Of a stretch of DNA of 64,000 nt, positions 8,671-17,699 are shown piece by piece. Position 1 is the first letter of the stretch. Every line of letters starts with the position of its first letter. The notes beneath the pieces were generated by a model, which searched no databases, was not told the DNA's origin, and saw only the letters and a list, made by a program, of their open reading frames with translations. The position numbers were made by a program, and so were the translations under genes. Source of the DNA: Bacillota bacterium (GTDB taxonomy: Bacteria > Bacillota > Desulfotomaculia > Desulfotomaculales > Ammonificaceae); assembly GCA_040755295.1 (NCBI GenBank), contig JBFMBK010000001.1, positions 124,001-188,000 on the forward strand, in the 5' to 3' direction.

Positions 8671-8777
8671 AAGATATCAAGCTGTATAAAGAAGACTCCC
8701 ACAGTCTCATTCAGCAGCGCTACGAAAAATCTGAAAATATAGACCCGTAAGGTTGTGACTCAGAAACAGAAGCGTAA

Positions 8778-8935
8778 CATAAACGGAGCGCGGGGAGGAG
8801 CGAGCAGTGCAAGGAAGCGCTCCGACGGGCGGGCCGGAGCGTACTGGATGCGTACGTGAGGACCCGGACGGCGGAGACTGACGAAGCAATGCGAAGCTTA
8901 TCGCCACGCCAGCCAGAAGAACGCTAGAGATAAGA
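8778..8935 (+). repeat. Palindromic intergenic element, copy upstream of fliP
   Basis: The copy starts with AAACGGAGCGCGGGGAGGAG, has the apical hairpin GTAC-loop-GTAC followed by GTGAGGACCCGG, and ends with GCGAAGCTTATCGCCACGCC and AGAAGAACG. The two ends pair imperfectly. It is the same family as 18889-19081, 28251-28505, 28580-28685, 31475-31636, 47981-48345, 51725-51790 and 63366-63513. It fills most of the 345-base gap before fliP, runs in the same direction as the gene, and lacks the TATTTTC tail seen in other copies. Confidence 0.75.
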
Positions 8936-8963
8936 CTCAAGATGGGGTATGGAGGAGAAAAGG

Positions 8964-9716
8964 ATGCGGGGAAAGTGGCGCTTGCTGTTCCTTGTTCTCG
9001 TATTCTCAGCGTACTGCCCGGTGGCGACGGCTCAACCGGTTGGAATACCCGCGGTTAACTTTTCCGTAGGGCAGGCAAGCACGCCGGCCCAGGTTGTGGA
9101 TAGTGTTAAGATCCTTATCCTTCTGACGGTGCTGACCCTGGTGCCGGCTTTCCTGGTGTTGATGACCTCATTTACCCGGATTGTGATCGTCCTCTCATTT
9201 TTGCGTAACGCTTTGGGCACCCACACGACGCCCCCAAACCAGGTAATCGTCGGGCTGGCGCTTTTTCTGACGGTTTTCATAATGGCGCCGGTTTATGAGC
9301 AGGTGAACCGGGATGCCGTCCAGCCGTTCCTCGCAAACCAGATAACCCAGGAGGAAGCCCAAGAAAAAGGGGCAAGGCCGCTGAGAGAGTTCATGCTCAA
9401 ACAGACACGGGAGAAGGACATCGCGCTTTTTATAAAACTGTCCGAGGCGCCTGCGCCCAGATCGCGGGAAGACGTGCCCTTGACCGTAGTTATTCCGGCA
9501 TTCGTCATCAGCGAGTTAAAGACCGCATTTACGATGGGGTTTTTGCTATATTTGCCCTTCCTGGTTATCGATATGGCGGTTTCCAGCATCCTGATGTCCA
9601 TGGGTATGTTTATGCTGCCGCCGGTTATGATTTCGCTGCCTTTTAAACTTCTCCTTTTTGTGTTGGTTGACGGCTGGTTCCTGGTCGTTAAATCGCTGGT
9701 GGAGAGCTTCCGCTAA
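8964..9716 (+). CDS. fliP: FliP, flagellar export gate membrane protein
   Basis: FliP forms the pentameric core of the export gate with FliQ and FliR. About 250 aa: a cleavable signal sequence (about residues 1-23, ending C-P-V-A-T-A), then membrane segments with S-F-T-R-I-V-I-V-L-S-F-L-R, G-L-A-L-F-L-T-V-F-I-M-A-P and C-terminal S-I-L-M-S-M-G-M-F-M-L-P-P. ATG 8964 is chosen because GGAGGAG sits six bases upstream; ATG 8949 is in frame but has no SD. Confidence 0.96.
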   Translation: MRGKWRLLFLVLVFSAYCPVATAQPVGIPAVNFSVGQASTPAQVVDSVKILILLTVLTLVPAFLVLMTSFTRIVIVLSFLRNALGTHTTPPNQVIVGLALFLTVFIMAPVYEQVNRDAVQPFLANQITQEEAQEKGARPLREFMLKQTREKDIALFIKLSEAPAPRSREDVPLTVVIPAFVISELKTAFTMGFLLYLPFLVIDMAVSSILMSMGMFMLPPVMISLPFKLLLFVLVDGWFLVVKSLVESFR

Positions 9717-9789
9717 GTTGGTAACAATGTGTTGCCGGAAACGCTGTGCTTACTCCGGCCTACAAAACTATAGAACTGAGATCTATCAA

Positions 9790-9825
9790 TTTAAGACTTA
9801 ATATTGAACCTTGAACGTGTTACAG
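9790..9825. repeat. Short TTGAAC word tract upstream of fliQ
   Basis: Contains TATTGAACCTTGAACGTG, a small member of the TTGAACC/TTGAACG word family that is longer at 12015-12085 and 62975-63005. The rest of the 120-base fliP-fliQ gap shows nothing else recognisable. Confidence 0.5.
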
Positions 9826-9836
9826 GGGGAAGATTT

Positions 9837-10106
9837 ATGTCACAGTCTCTCGCAATCGATATGATCAACCAGGCGCTTTTACTCGTGCTTTTCGTGGCGG
9901 GCCCGGTTCTTGTCGTATCCACGGTAGTCGGATTGGCGATAAGCATCTTCCAGGCGACGACGCAAATCCAGGACCAGATGATATCCTTCGTGCCGAAGAT
10001 CGTTGCTGTGTTCTTGACGCTCATCCTGTTCTTCCCATTTATCATCCGGATGATGACTAATTTTACGGTTACGGTTTTCAACCAGTTTCCGGCGGTCATG
10101 CGGTAA
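9837..10106 (+). CDS. fliQ: FliQ, flagellar export gate subunit
   Basis: 89 aa with two hydrophobic helices (about 14-37 and 52-77) joined by the F-Q-A-T-T-Q-I-Q-D-Q motif that is diagnostic of FliQ/SctS. It forms part of the helical FliPQR gate. ATG 9837 follows the GGGGGAAG SD; an upstream in-frame start at 9804 falls in repeat DNA and adds residues foreign to the family. Confidence 0.95.
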   Translation: MSQSLAIDMINQALLLVLFVAGPVLVVSTVVGLAISIFQATTQIQDQMISFVPKIVAVFLTLILFFPFIIRMMTNFTVTVFNQFPAVMR

Positions 10107-10134
10107 GACGGTTCCTCTTGTGGGAGGGCTTTTG

Positions 10135-10890
10135 GTGGATTATAACTATCTAACGACCTTTCTGATGGTCTTCGCGAGGATAACGGCGTTTATCGTTGTC
10201 TTCCCGATTTTCGCGGTAAGCGGTATTCCCGTACAGACGAGAATCGGCCTGGGGTTTGTGTTGTCCCTGGTCTTGACACCGGTGGTAGGTGTGGGATTCG
10301 GCGCCGATTCCGTTCTCGGTTTTGTGCTTGATATGGCCGGTGAAACGCTGATCGGGTTGGCGATAGGGTTGACGTCCGCAATGGTTTTTCAAGCGATCCG
10401 AATGGCCGGGCAGTTGACGGGCATGCAGGTTGGTTTCGCCATGGCCGAAATGCTGGACATCTCCGGACAACAAAACACCATCGTGGCGGAATTGATGTTT
10501 TTTATGGGCGTGATTGTCTTCTTCAGTATTAACGGACATCATGCGGTCTTAACGGCGCTGGCGAAAAGTTTCTCGATCATACCCCTGGGAGGGGGCGTGG
10601 TTAAAGGGAGCACAATGATAATAGTAGCGCGGTGTATCGGCGGGATGTTCTCCACGGCGCTGCAACTGGCGGCTCCCATACTGGCGGTCATGGTGGTGGT
10701 GGACGTTTCTTTAGGGATTATGGTGCGCATGGTCCCCCAGATTAACGTCTTCATGATCGGCTTTCCCCTTAAGGTTTTTGCCGGGCTTTTTATGATGGCG
10801 GGATTGCTGCCTGTTATGGGCTTTGTTTTGAGTAAGATTTTCGAGCGGATGGTGGCGGATGTCTTAATAATAACGCGGGGGTTGGCCTAA
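10135..10890 (+). CDS. fliR: FliR, flagellar export gate subunit
   Basis: About 251 aa with six or so membrane helices and the FliR/SctT features R-I-T-A-F-I-V-V-F-P-I-F, M-A-G-Q-L-T-G-M-Q-V-G-F-A-M and P-Q-I-N-V-F-M-I-G-F-P-L-K. It completes the FliPQR gate and abuts flhB (TAA then ATG). The start is uncertain: GTG 10135 follows GGGAGGG with normal spacing, while GTG 10120 would overlap the SD. Confidence 0.94.
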   Translation: MDYNYLTTFLMVFARITAFIVVFPIFAVSGIPVQTRIGLGFVLSLVLTPVVGVGFGADSVLGFVLDMAGETLIGLAIGLTSAMVFQAIRMAGQLTGMQVGFAMAEMLDISGQQNTIVAELMFFMGVIVFFSINGHHAVLTALAKSFSIIPLGGGVVKGSTMIIVARCIGGMFSTALQLAAPILAVMVVVDVSLGIMVRMVPQINVFMIGFPLKVFAGLFMMAGLLPVMGFVLSKIFERMVADVLIITRGLA

Positions 10891-11961
10891 ATGTCGTTAT
10901 TCGGGCAGGGACAAGACAAAACCGAACCCGCAACACCTAAACGGATACAAAAAGCCAGGGAAACCGGCAGCATAGCTAAATCGCAGGAATTGGCGGGAGC
11001 AACGGTGTTTCTGTGTCTGGTTCTCCTGTGTTATTTACTGAAGGACTGGTTCTATTACTCTATGGCAGGTTTCTGGGTGAATTACCTTACGAATTTTACG
11101 CGCTGGGAACTGACTCCGGCAAACGCGGCCGCGCTGTTCACATCGGCCGGCCTGACCTGTCTCAGGCTGCTTGCGCCGGCTTTTCTGGTAGCCTTTGTGG
11201 CATCAGTAGCCGTTAACATTGTGCAAGTCGGATTCATCTTTTCCCCGCAGGTGCTGTTGCCGAAGCTGGAACGGGTGAGTTTTACCTCGGGTCTCGGCCG
11301 CATGCTCTCCGCCAAGGCGGCGGTGGAGTTCGTCAAGGCGTCCCTTAAAGTGTGCGCGATCGGCGGGCTGATATTCTGGCTTATCAAAAAAGACCTGGGA
11401 AGTCTGCTGATGCTCTTGAATGCCCAGCCTGCGAAGGGATTCATCATTGTCAATGACTTCATCTTCCGGATAGCGCTGACTGCCGGGATCGCTTATTTCG
11501 CGCTGGCGGTTATGGATTACATCTACAGGCGGTATTCTCATCAGAAAGAGATGATGATGACCAAGGCGGAGGTAAAGGAAGAATTCCGCCAAACAGAGGG
11601 CGACCCGATGGTCAAGGGCTGGCTGAGACGCCGCCAGCGTCAGGCGATGCTGAACAGGATAAAACAACAGGTGCCCAAAGCGACGGTGGTGGTGACCAAC
11701 CCCACGCACGTTGCGGTGGCGCTGTTATACGAGGAAGGAATGAACGCGCCGCTTGTTATCGCCAAGGGTGCGGGATACCTGGCGGCGCGCATCAGGGAGA
11801 TAGCAACGGAACACCGCGTTCCAATGGTGGAAAACCCGGACGTGGCCCGGTACCTTTACAGGCGGGTTGAGGTGGGGGAAGAAATACCGTCGGTTCTTTA
11901 CCAGGCGGTGGCGGAGATCATCGCCCTGGTTTACCGGTTGAAGAAGAATAGGACGGGGTAG
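10891..11961 (+). CDS. flhB: FlhB, export substrate-specificity switch protein
   Basis: 356 aa: four membrane helices in the first 210 residues and a cytoplasmic domain carrying the self-cleaving N-P-T-H site at about residues 270-273, followed by A-V-A-L-L-Y. Autocleavage there and contact with FliK switch export from hook to filament proteins. N-terminal Q-D-K-T-E-P-A-T-P-K-R-I-Q-K-A-R-E is the family signature. It starts immediately after fliR. Confidence 0.97.
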   Translation: MSLFGQGQDKTEPATPKRIQKARETGSIAKSQELAGATVFLCLVLLCYLLKDWFYYSMAGFWVNYLTNFTRWELTPANAAALFTSAGLTCLRLLAPAFLVAFVASVAVNIVQVGFIFSPQVLLPKLERVSFTSGLGRMLSAKAAVEFVKASLKVCAIGGLIFWLIKKDLGSLLMLLNAQPAKGFIIVNDFIFRIALTAGIAYFALAVMDYIYRRYSHQKEMMMTKAEVKEEFRQTEGDPMVKGWLRRRQRQAMLNRIKQQVPKATVVVTNPTHVAVALLYEEGMNAPLVIAKGAGYLAARIREIATEHRVPMVENPDVARYLYRRVEVGEEIPSVLYQAVAEIIALVYRLKKNRTG

Positions 11962-12095
11962 ATAGAGTCCTAAATAACGAGTTGCGGGTCGCGGGTTGCG
12001 AGTGAACCTTGAACTGTCTTACCTCGAACGGACCTTAACCCTGTACCTTGCACGTCGAACGTTGAACCTTGAACGTTGAACTTAGAACTAAATTG
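11962..12095. repeat. Word-repeat tract between flhB and flhA
   Basis: The first half has CGAGTTGCGGGTCGCGGGTTGCGAGT-type words; the second half repeats TTGAACC/TTGAACG and TCGAACG with a 7-8 base period. It is one of the clearest tracts of this family. No promoter or terminator is recognisable. Confidence 0.65.
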
Positions 12096-12112
12096 GCGGA
12101 GGCGTTATTCAT

Positions 12113-14188
12113 ATGCCGGCCGAAGCGGCGAGAGCGGGCTCAATCAAACGGTACAGCGATTTACTTATTGCAGGATTGGTCATCGGGGTGGTCCTCTTAA
12201 TCATCATCCCGGTGCCGGCTCCGGTATTGGACGTGTTATTGGTGATGAGCCTGGGGGTTTCGCTGGTCGTAATGCTCATAACGCTTTTCACCACCGAAGT
12301 GTTACAGTTTTCGGTTTTTCCGACGTTGTTGCTGGTGTTGACGCTTTACCGGCTTTCGCTCAACATTTCTTCGACTCGGCTTATTCTGGGACAGGCCGAC
12401 GCAGGAAATGTGATCGCCGCTTTCGGTGGTGTGGTAGTCGGCGGCAGTTACATCATCGGTTTTATTCTTTTTGTTATCATTACCGTAATTCAGTTTGTGG
12501 TCATTACCAACGGCGCCGGACGGGTCTCGGAAGTGGCGGCCCGGTTCACGCTCGACGCCATGCCGGGGAAGCAGATGGCGATTGACGGCGATTTCAACGC
12601 CGGAATGATCACCGAGACGGAGGCGAAGGAAGGACGGCGCAAGCTTCAGCGGGAAGCGGACTTCTTCGGGGCGATGGACGGCGCAACGAAGTTTATCCGC
12701 GGGGACGCCATCGCCGGTCTTGTAATTGCGGCGATAAATATCATCGGGGGTTTAGTAATCGGCTTGGTCGTGATGCGCATGGATGTCATGGAATCGCTCA
12801 GGACCTACACTTTATTGACCATCGGTGACGGGCTGGTCACCCAGATTCCCGCGTTGCTGGTCTCAACCGCCACCGGTATTTTAGGAACGCGCGCGAGCGC
12901 TGAGGCGAGCTTCGGCCGGGAAATTGCGAAGCAGTTTACGTCTTATCCACGGGTATTGTACGTTACGGCGGGGATCTTCTTCGTTATAGGTCTTGTACCC
13001 GCGATGCCGAATATCTTATTTCTGTCCATGGCCGGGGCTGCCGGGTTTACTGGTTACAGCCTGGTGCAGGAAGAACAGCGGCGCCGGTTGGCGGATCAGG
13101 AACACCAGGTCAAGCGGGTAAAAGAAACAAGGAAAGAACCGGAAAACGTTCTCAACTATTTTCAGGTTGACCCGCTCGAGATTGAAATCGGATACAGTTT
13201 GGTACCTCTTACTCAGGAGGACCAGGGGGGTGACCTTCTGGCGAGGGTTGCGGCCGTTCGCCGGCAATGCGCCTCCGAACTGGGCATTTACGTAAGACCG
13301 GTGCGTATTCGAGATAACCTTCAGCTTAAACCCAACGCTTACATTTTTAAACTTCGGGGGGTTGAGGCCGCGCGCGGCGAGGTGATGCCGGGTTATTTCC
13401 TGGCGATGAACCCGATGGGCGAAAAGGGGAAAATTAAGGGGACCCCCACCCGCGAACCCACCTTCGGCCTCGAGGCATGGTGGATCAGTCCGGCGGATAA
13501 GGAAGCGGCGGAAGCCGCGGGCTATACGGTGGTTGACGGGAGTACCGCCCTTATTACGCACCTTTCCGAATTCATCAAGCGCAATTCGGCGGAGCTTTTG
13601 GGGCGGCAGGAGGTTAAAGAGCTTGTTGATGCCGTAAAAGAAAAGAACCCGGCGTTGGTCGAAGAGCTCATTCCGGGCTTTTTGAACCTGGGCGAGGTGC
13701 AGAAGGTTCTCCAGAATCTTCTGCGCGAGAGAGTACCCATCCGCGACCTCGTCGGGATCCTTGAAACCATAGCGGATGCTTCGGCGGCAAGTCGGGATAT
13801 CGATTATCTAACCGAACGGGCAAGGGCGGGGCTTTCTCGGATTATAACCCGGCAGTTCGCGGTCGAAGGACGTTTGCCCGTGATAACGGTTCACCCGCGT
13901 CTTGAACAGACCTTAATTGAGGCTTCACAAGGCCAGGGGCTGCAGGGCGGTTTTCCGGTGCTGGAACCCCGGAAGGCGCAGCGGCTGCTGGAGAAGGTGG
14001 GAGAGGTGACCTCACGGGTAGTCCACCAGGGAATGCTTCCGGTGGTTTTGTGCTCGCCGGGCGCGCGTCTTCCTCTTCGCCGGATAACCGAAAGAAAGTT
14101 TGCACAACTGGCCGTGCTTTCGTACAACGAAGTCTCACCTGACGTCGAGGTTGAAGCCATCGGGACGGTGATATGGGATGAGGATTAA
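12113..14188 (+). CDS. flhA: FlhA, flagellar export gate protein
   Basis: 691 aa: about eight N-terminal membrane helices with the FHIPEP-type segment (R-F-T-L-D-A-M-P-G-K-Q-M-A-I-D, near residue 142), then a large cytosolic domain from about residue 330 that forms the nonameric ring receiving substrates and chaperones. FlhA channels protons and works with FlhB and FliPQR. It overlaps flhF by 11 bases. ATG 12113 was kept; SD (GGCGGAGG) is well placed. Confidence 0.97.
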   Translation: MPAEAARAGSIKRYSDLLIAGLVIGVVLLIIIPVPAPVLDVLLVMSLGVSLVVMLITLFTTEVLQFSVFPTLLLVLTLYRLSLNISSTRLILGQADAGNVIAAFGGVVVGGSYIIGFILFVIITVIQFVVITNGAGRVSEVAARFTLDAMPGKQMAIDGDFNAGMITETEAKEGRRKLQREADFFGAMDGATKFIRGDAIAGLVIAAINIIGGLVIGLVVMRMDVMESLRTYTLLTIGDGLVTQIPALLVSTATGILGTRASAEASFGREIAKQFTSYPRVLYVTAGIFFVIGLVPAMPNILFLSMAGAAGFTGYSLVQEEQRRRLADQEHQVKRVKETRKEPENVLNYFQVDPLEIEIGYSLVPLTQEDQGGDLLARVAAVRRQCASELGIYVRPVRIRDNLQLKPNAYIFKLRGVEAARGEVMPGYFLAMNPMGEKGKIKGTPTREPTFGLEAWWISPADKEAAEAAGYTVVDGSTALITHLSEFIKRNSAELLGRQEVKELVDAVKEKNPALVEELIPGFLNLGEVQKVLQNLLRERVPIRDLVGILETIADASAASRDIDYLTERARAGLSRIITRQFAVEGRLPVITVHPRLEQTLIEASQGQGLQGGFPVLEPRKAQRLLEKVGEVTSRVVHQGMLPVVLCSPGARLPLRRITERKFAQLAVLSYNEVSPDVEVEAIGTVIWDED

Positions 14189-15365
14189 ACGTTATGTGGC
14201 CCGGGATATGCAGGAAGCTCTGGCCCTTATCAAGCAGGATATGGGGCTGGAAGCGGTGATAATATCCAGCCGTCAGGTGAGGGGACGGGGGTTGTGGGGG
14301 TTTTTTTCCCGGCAGCTTGAAGTGACCGCCGCACTGGATGAGAGACAGACCGTGAAAACAACGGAGTTGGAGCAGGTGGCCGTCAGCGATAATGGTTGCA
14401 CACCGCCTGAAGAGCAGCTTTTTCAGGCGCCGGGTTATACCGCTGCGCAATTCAATCAGACGCAGGATTTTCAGTTCCGCCGGGAGCTTTCGGAGGTTAA
14501 AAACCTCTTGCACCGTCTTTCCGAACAGGCTGAATCAAACGAGGACACCTACATCCTAAAGTGGCGGCGTGTTCTAACCGAAATGGAGATTAAGAAAGAG
14601 ATCGTGGACGAGTTGATTGCGGCGCTGGAAACAGAAATCAATACTGACCAGCCGTACTGTGACGAGGCCGCAGAGGTATTCCTGCTCAACCGAATGGCTC
14701 AAATCGTTGAACCCGTTTATCAGCAAAACAACACCGCAAGGGTTATTGTTTTCGTCGGTCCTACCGGCGTAGGCAAGACCACCACCCTGGCCAAGTTGGC
14801 GGCACAGCTTCGTCTCTTCTACCAAAAGAATGTGGCGTTAGTAACGGTGGATACCTTCCGGATAGGCGCGGTAGAGCAGCTTAAGACCTATGCGGAGATT
14901 ATAAATATTCCCTTCGAGGTGGCGATGACGCCCGAGGAGTTGAAGCGTGCTTTGGACAACCACCCGGAAGCCGATCATATTTTGGTGGACACCGCCGGGC
15001 GTCCTTCAAAAAACCTCCAGCAGGTGTTCGAGTTAAAAGGATTTATTGAGGTTATTCCAAAGCCGTGTGACATCTATCTTGTCCTGAGCTGCAATACCAA
15101 GTTTCAGGATATCCTGCGGGTGGCGGAGGATTTTACCCGTCTTGAATACAACAAGCTTATCTTCACCAAGCTGGACGAGACCGAGTCTTTAGGCGGTATC
15201 CTCAACCTTATTAATCATGTCGGGCTTCCTGTTACCTATCTGACCAACGGCCAGAGCGTGCCGGAGGACATCGAAACCCTTTATCCTAAGAAGTTGGCAA
15301 AGTTGTTGTTAAAGGGGGGCGGCTATATTGATCGATCAAGCGCACAAGCTGCGAACCCTCGTTAA
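14178..15365 (+). CDS. flhF: FlhF, SRP-family GTPase placing the flagellum
   Basis: 395 aa with an N-terminal basic/B domain and a C-terminal SRP-type NG GTPase: P-loop G-P-T-G-V-G-K-T-T near residue 194, D-T-F-R-I-G-A-V-E-Q-L, D-T-A-G-R and T-K-L-D-E. FlhF sets where and how many flagella form, with FlhG as its GTPase activator encoded just downstream. Start ATG 14178 overlaps flhA; the last 38 bases overlap flhG. Confidence 0.96.
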   Translation: MRIKRYVARDMQEALALIKQDMGLEAVIISSRQVRGRGLWGFFSRQLEVTAALDERQTVKTTELEQVAVSDNGCTPPEEQLFQAPGYTAAQFNQTQDFQFRRELSEVKNLLHRLSEQAESNEDTYILKWRRVLTEMEIKKEIVDELIAALETEINTDQPYCDEAAEVFLLNRMAQIVEPVYQQNNTARVIVFVGPTGVGKTTTLAKLAAQLRLFYQKNVALVTVDTFRIGAVEQLKTYAEIINIPFEVAMTPEELKRALDNHPEADHILVDTAGRPSKNLQQVFELKGFIEVIPKPCDIYLVLSCNTKFQDILRVAEDFTRLEYNKLIFTKLDETESLGGILNLINHVGLPVTYLTNGQSVPEDIETLYPKKLAKLLLKGGGYIDRSSAQAANPR

Positions 15366-16200
15366 CAAGATTCTTCCCCCGCAGCCGCGGAGCCATGCGA
15401 TCGGACCGCGGGTGATAACAGTCACCAGCGGTAAGGGTGGTGTGGGGAAGACAAATGTTGCGGTTAACCTTGGGCTGATACTGGCGCGCTCGGGGAGGCG
15501 CGTGCTGCTCTTTGACGCGGACTTAGGGTTGGCAAATGTCGAGGTGCTGATGGGAATCACGCCGCCTTATACGCTCTACGAGTTCCTATACGGAACCAAG
15601 AGTATGGAAGAGGTAGTATACGCTGATCCAAGCGGGCTGCAGATCATATCCGGCGGTTCCGGTATTTGCGAGTTGGCTCAACTCGACAGCTTACAGCGTC
15701 AACGGATTCTTCAGATATTGCCTTACTTGCGGGCGAGAACGGATTTTGTTCTGGTGGATACCGGTGCGGGTATTTCAAGAGATGTCCTGGGTTTCGTCGC
15801 TGCCGCCGAGGAGGTGGTCATCGTGATCACGCCGGAGCCAACTTCATTAACCGACGCGTACAGTCTGATAAAGGTCCTGGCAAGGTTTAACGTGCATTCG
15901 GAAGCCCGGTTGGTTGTTAACCGGGCGCACGACAAGCAGGAGGCGCTCCAGGCGGCTTCAAAACTCCAGTTGGTATGCAGCAAGTTTCTTGACTTCAAAC
16001 TTAGCTACCTTGGGGAGATACCGGAAGACGGCGCAGTCGGACAGAGCGTCAAGGACCAAAAACCGCTTGTCCTTTCCCAGCCGTATTCCGCGGCTGCAAA
16101 AAGCCTGAACCAGATTGCGGGCCGTCTTGTTGAGGGTAAGGAATGTAACCCGGAGGCAGCGGGAAGGTTTCTCACCCGACTATTACGTCTATTCGGATAA
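15328..16200 (+). CDS. flhG: FlhG (YlxH), MinD-like flagellar number ATPase
   Basis: 290 aa ParA/MinD-type ATPase with deviant Walker A (S-G-K-G-G-V-G-K-T near residue 33), D-A-D-L-G-L-A-N-V, and V-D-T-G-A-G-I. Its N-terminal stretch (I-D-Q-A-H-K-L-R-T-L-V-N) corresponds to the DQAxxLR segment that stimulates FlhF. The start is TTG 15328 with AAAGGGGGG upstream, inside the end of flhF, so the two are likely translationally coupled. Confidence 0.94.
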   Translation: MIDQAHKLRTLVNKILPPQPRSHAIGPRVITVTSGKGGVGKTNVAVNLGLILARSGRRVLLFDADLGLANVEVLMGITPPYTLYEFLYGTKSMEEVVYADPSGLQIISGGSGICELAQLDSLQRQRILQILPYLRARTDFVLVDTGAGISRDVLGFVAAAEEVVIVITPEPTSLTDAYSLIKVLARFNVHSEARLVVNRAHDKQEALQAASKLQLVCSKFLDFKLSYLGEIPEDGAVGQSVKDQKPLVLSQPYSAAAKSLNQIAGRLVEGKECNPEAAGRFLTRLLRLFG

Positions 16201-16218
16201 GGGGGGATGAAGACACCC

Positions 16219-16869
16219 ATGAAACAGGTTGGTTTGTCGGTCAGTCAGCGGATCCAGATCGCCCTGGTAGGCATCCCGGACTATTTTGTTTCAGTCGTAG
16301 AGGACATAACAGCGAACGAGATATTCATCGCCGTGCCCTATCGGGGTCTCGCGCCCCTCGTCCTGTCACCCGGAGACCGGGTCAAAGTCAATTTTCCGGG
16401 AGACGGCGAGCTGTTCACTTTTGAGAGTACGGTAACAGGGAAACGTGAGTCGGGAATTGCGCTTTACGGGTTATCTTTTCCCGAGAAAGTCGAACGCATT
16501 CAGCGCCGGCGGGACGTGCGGCTCTTTGTCTTGCACGAGGTCTATTATGCCGAAGTGCCCGCAGGCAAGGAACAACCGGTGTTCAAAAAGGCAAAGGCTC
16601 TTGATATCAGCGCCGGTGGATTACGCCTGGTGGCGGAAAACGACTATCCGCTCGGTACGATACTGCTGATTAGATTTACATTACCGATGCGGAACAACGC
16701 CCTCGAAACCTTCACCAAGGCGAAGGTGGTCCGGCAGGAACCAATACTATTGGACAAACAGCGGCTTTTTCACCTTGGTTTGGAATTCATTGATCTGCCC
16801 CAGGGCCAGAAGGACAAGATTTTCAGCTATATATTCTGGAAGATGATGGAGCAGTCCAGGCTTCGATAA
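16219..16869 (+). CDS. YcgR-like PilZ protein, c-di-GMP flagellar brake
   Basis: About 216 aa: an N-terminal YcgR-like domain and a C-terminal PilZ domain with the c-di-GMP-binding R-x-x-x-R cluster (Q-R-R-R-D-V-R, near residue 94) and D-I-S-A-G-G near residue 129. Proteins of this type slow the motor when c-di-GMP is high. Location between flhG and sigD supports a motility role. ATG 16219 is preferred; ATG 16207 abuts the GGGGGG SD. Confidence 0.9.
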   Translation: MKQVGLSVSQRIQIALVGIPDYFVSVVEDITANEIFIAVPYRGLAPLVLSPGDRVKVNFPGDGELFTFESTVTGKRESGIALYGLSFPEKVERIQRRRDVRLFVLHEVYYAEVPAGKEQPVFKKAKALDISAGGLRLVAENDYPLGTILLIRFTLPMRNNALETFTKAKVVRQEPILLDKQRLFHLGLEFIDLPQGQKDKIFSYIFWKMMEQSRLR

Positions 16870-16931
16870 GTCGTTACAGAGAATAAGAGAAGTAATTGTG
16901 CAGGGGTTTGTTTAAGAGGGGGAAATGCCTT

Positions 16932-17699
16932 ATGGCTATCGAAAACGCTTGGCAGGAATACAAGGTTAACGGAAGCGAATCTGCCCGTCAGGAGTTGATT
17001 CTAAAACACCTCCCGATGGTCAAGCAATTGGCGGGGCGACTTGCGGTCCGCCTGCCGCCATGGATCAGCCAGGAGGATCTTGAAAGTGCGGGTATTTTCG
17101 GGCTGATGGCGGCGATAGAGCGATTTGATCCCGGCCACGGCACCGATTTTGAGGCCTATGCTTACAGGCGGGTAAGAGGCGCGATGCTTGACGAGGTGCG
17201 CCGCCTTACCTGGCTGCCGCGGAGCCTTTGGCAGAGAATGCAGGAAGTGAATGCGGCGCGTGAGGAGTTGGAAAAGAAGAGCGGCCAGCGGCCCTCCGAT
17301 GACGAGCTGGCAACGGCATTAGGAATGACTGCCGCGGAGTTGGTTAAGGTAACGGGTTATTTTCAGGCGCTCTGTCCGGCGTCTTTGGAGGAAGTGGTTA
17401 ATGTGAGCAACGGGAGCCAACTTTCCTGGGGCGATTTGATCGAAGACCCTTTAAGCCCTGACCCGTTAGAATTACTAAATCAGGGGGAGGACCATCAGAT
17501 CTTGGAAAAAGCTATAAGTCGTCTTGACGAAAAACTCAAGTTGGTTTTGGCGCTGTATTATCAGGAGGGGCTGACCCTGAAGGAAATCGGGCGTGTGCTC
17601 AACGTTTCGGAATCACGGGTTTGTCAGCTTCATGCCAAGGCAATAAAAAAACTGCGTGAGACGATTTCTTCAATGAACGAAGTTGGGAGCGGGCGCTGA
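16932..17699 (+). CDS. sigD: Sigma-D/FliA (sigma-28) flagellar sigma factor
   Basis: About 255 aa with regions 2 (A-G-I-F-G-L-M-A-A-I-E-R-F-D, Y-A-Y-R-R-V-R-G-A-M-L-D), 3 (Q-R-P-S-D-D-E-L-A) and 4 (L-A-L-Y-Y-Q-E-G-L-T-L-K-E-I-G, then S-E-S-R-V-C-Q-L-H). It directs late flagellar and chemotaxis promoters. ATG 16932 follows AGAGGGGGAAA; an upstream in-frame TTG at 16896 lacks an SD. It shares its last base with the next gene (TGATG). Confidence 0.96.
   Translation: MAIENAWQEYKVNGSESARQELILKHLPMVKQLAGRLAVRLPPWISQEDLESAGIFGLMAAIERFDPGHGTDFEAYAYRRVRGAMLDEVRRLTWLPRSLWQRMQEVNAAREELEKKSGQRPSDDELATALGMTAAELVKVTGYFQALCPASLEEVVNVSNGSQLSWGDLIEDPLSPDPLELLNQGEDHQILEKAISRLDEKLKLVLALYYQEGLTLKEIGRVLNVSESRVCQLHAKAIKKLRETISSMNEVGSGR

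Noticed and set aside
8778-8935. Palindromic element considered as a known riboswitch or T-box
   Set aside because: No T-box motif, no conserved riboswitch core I recognise, and copies precede unrelated genes on both strands.
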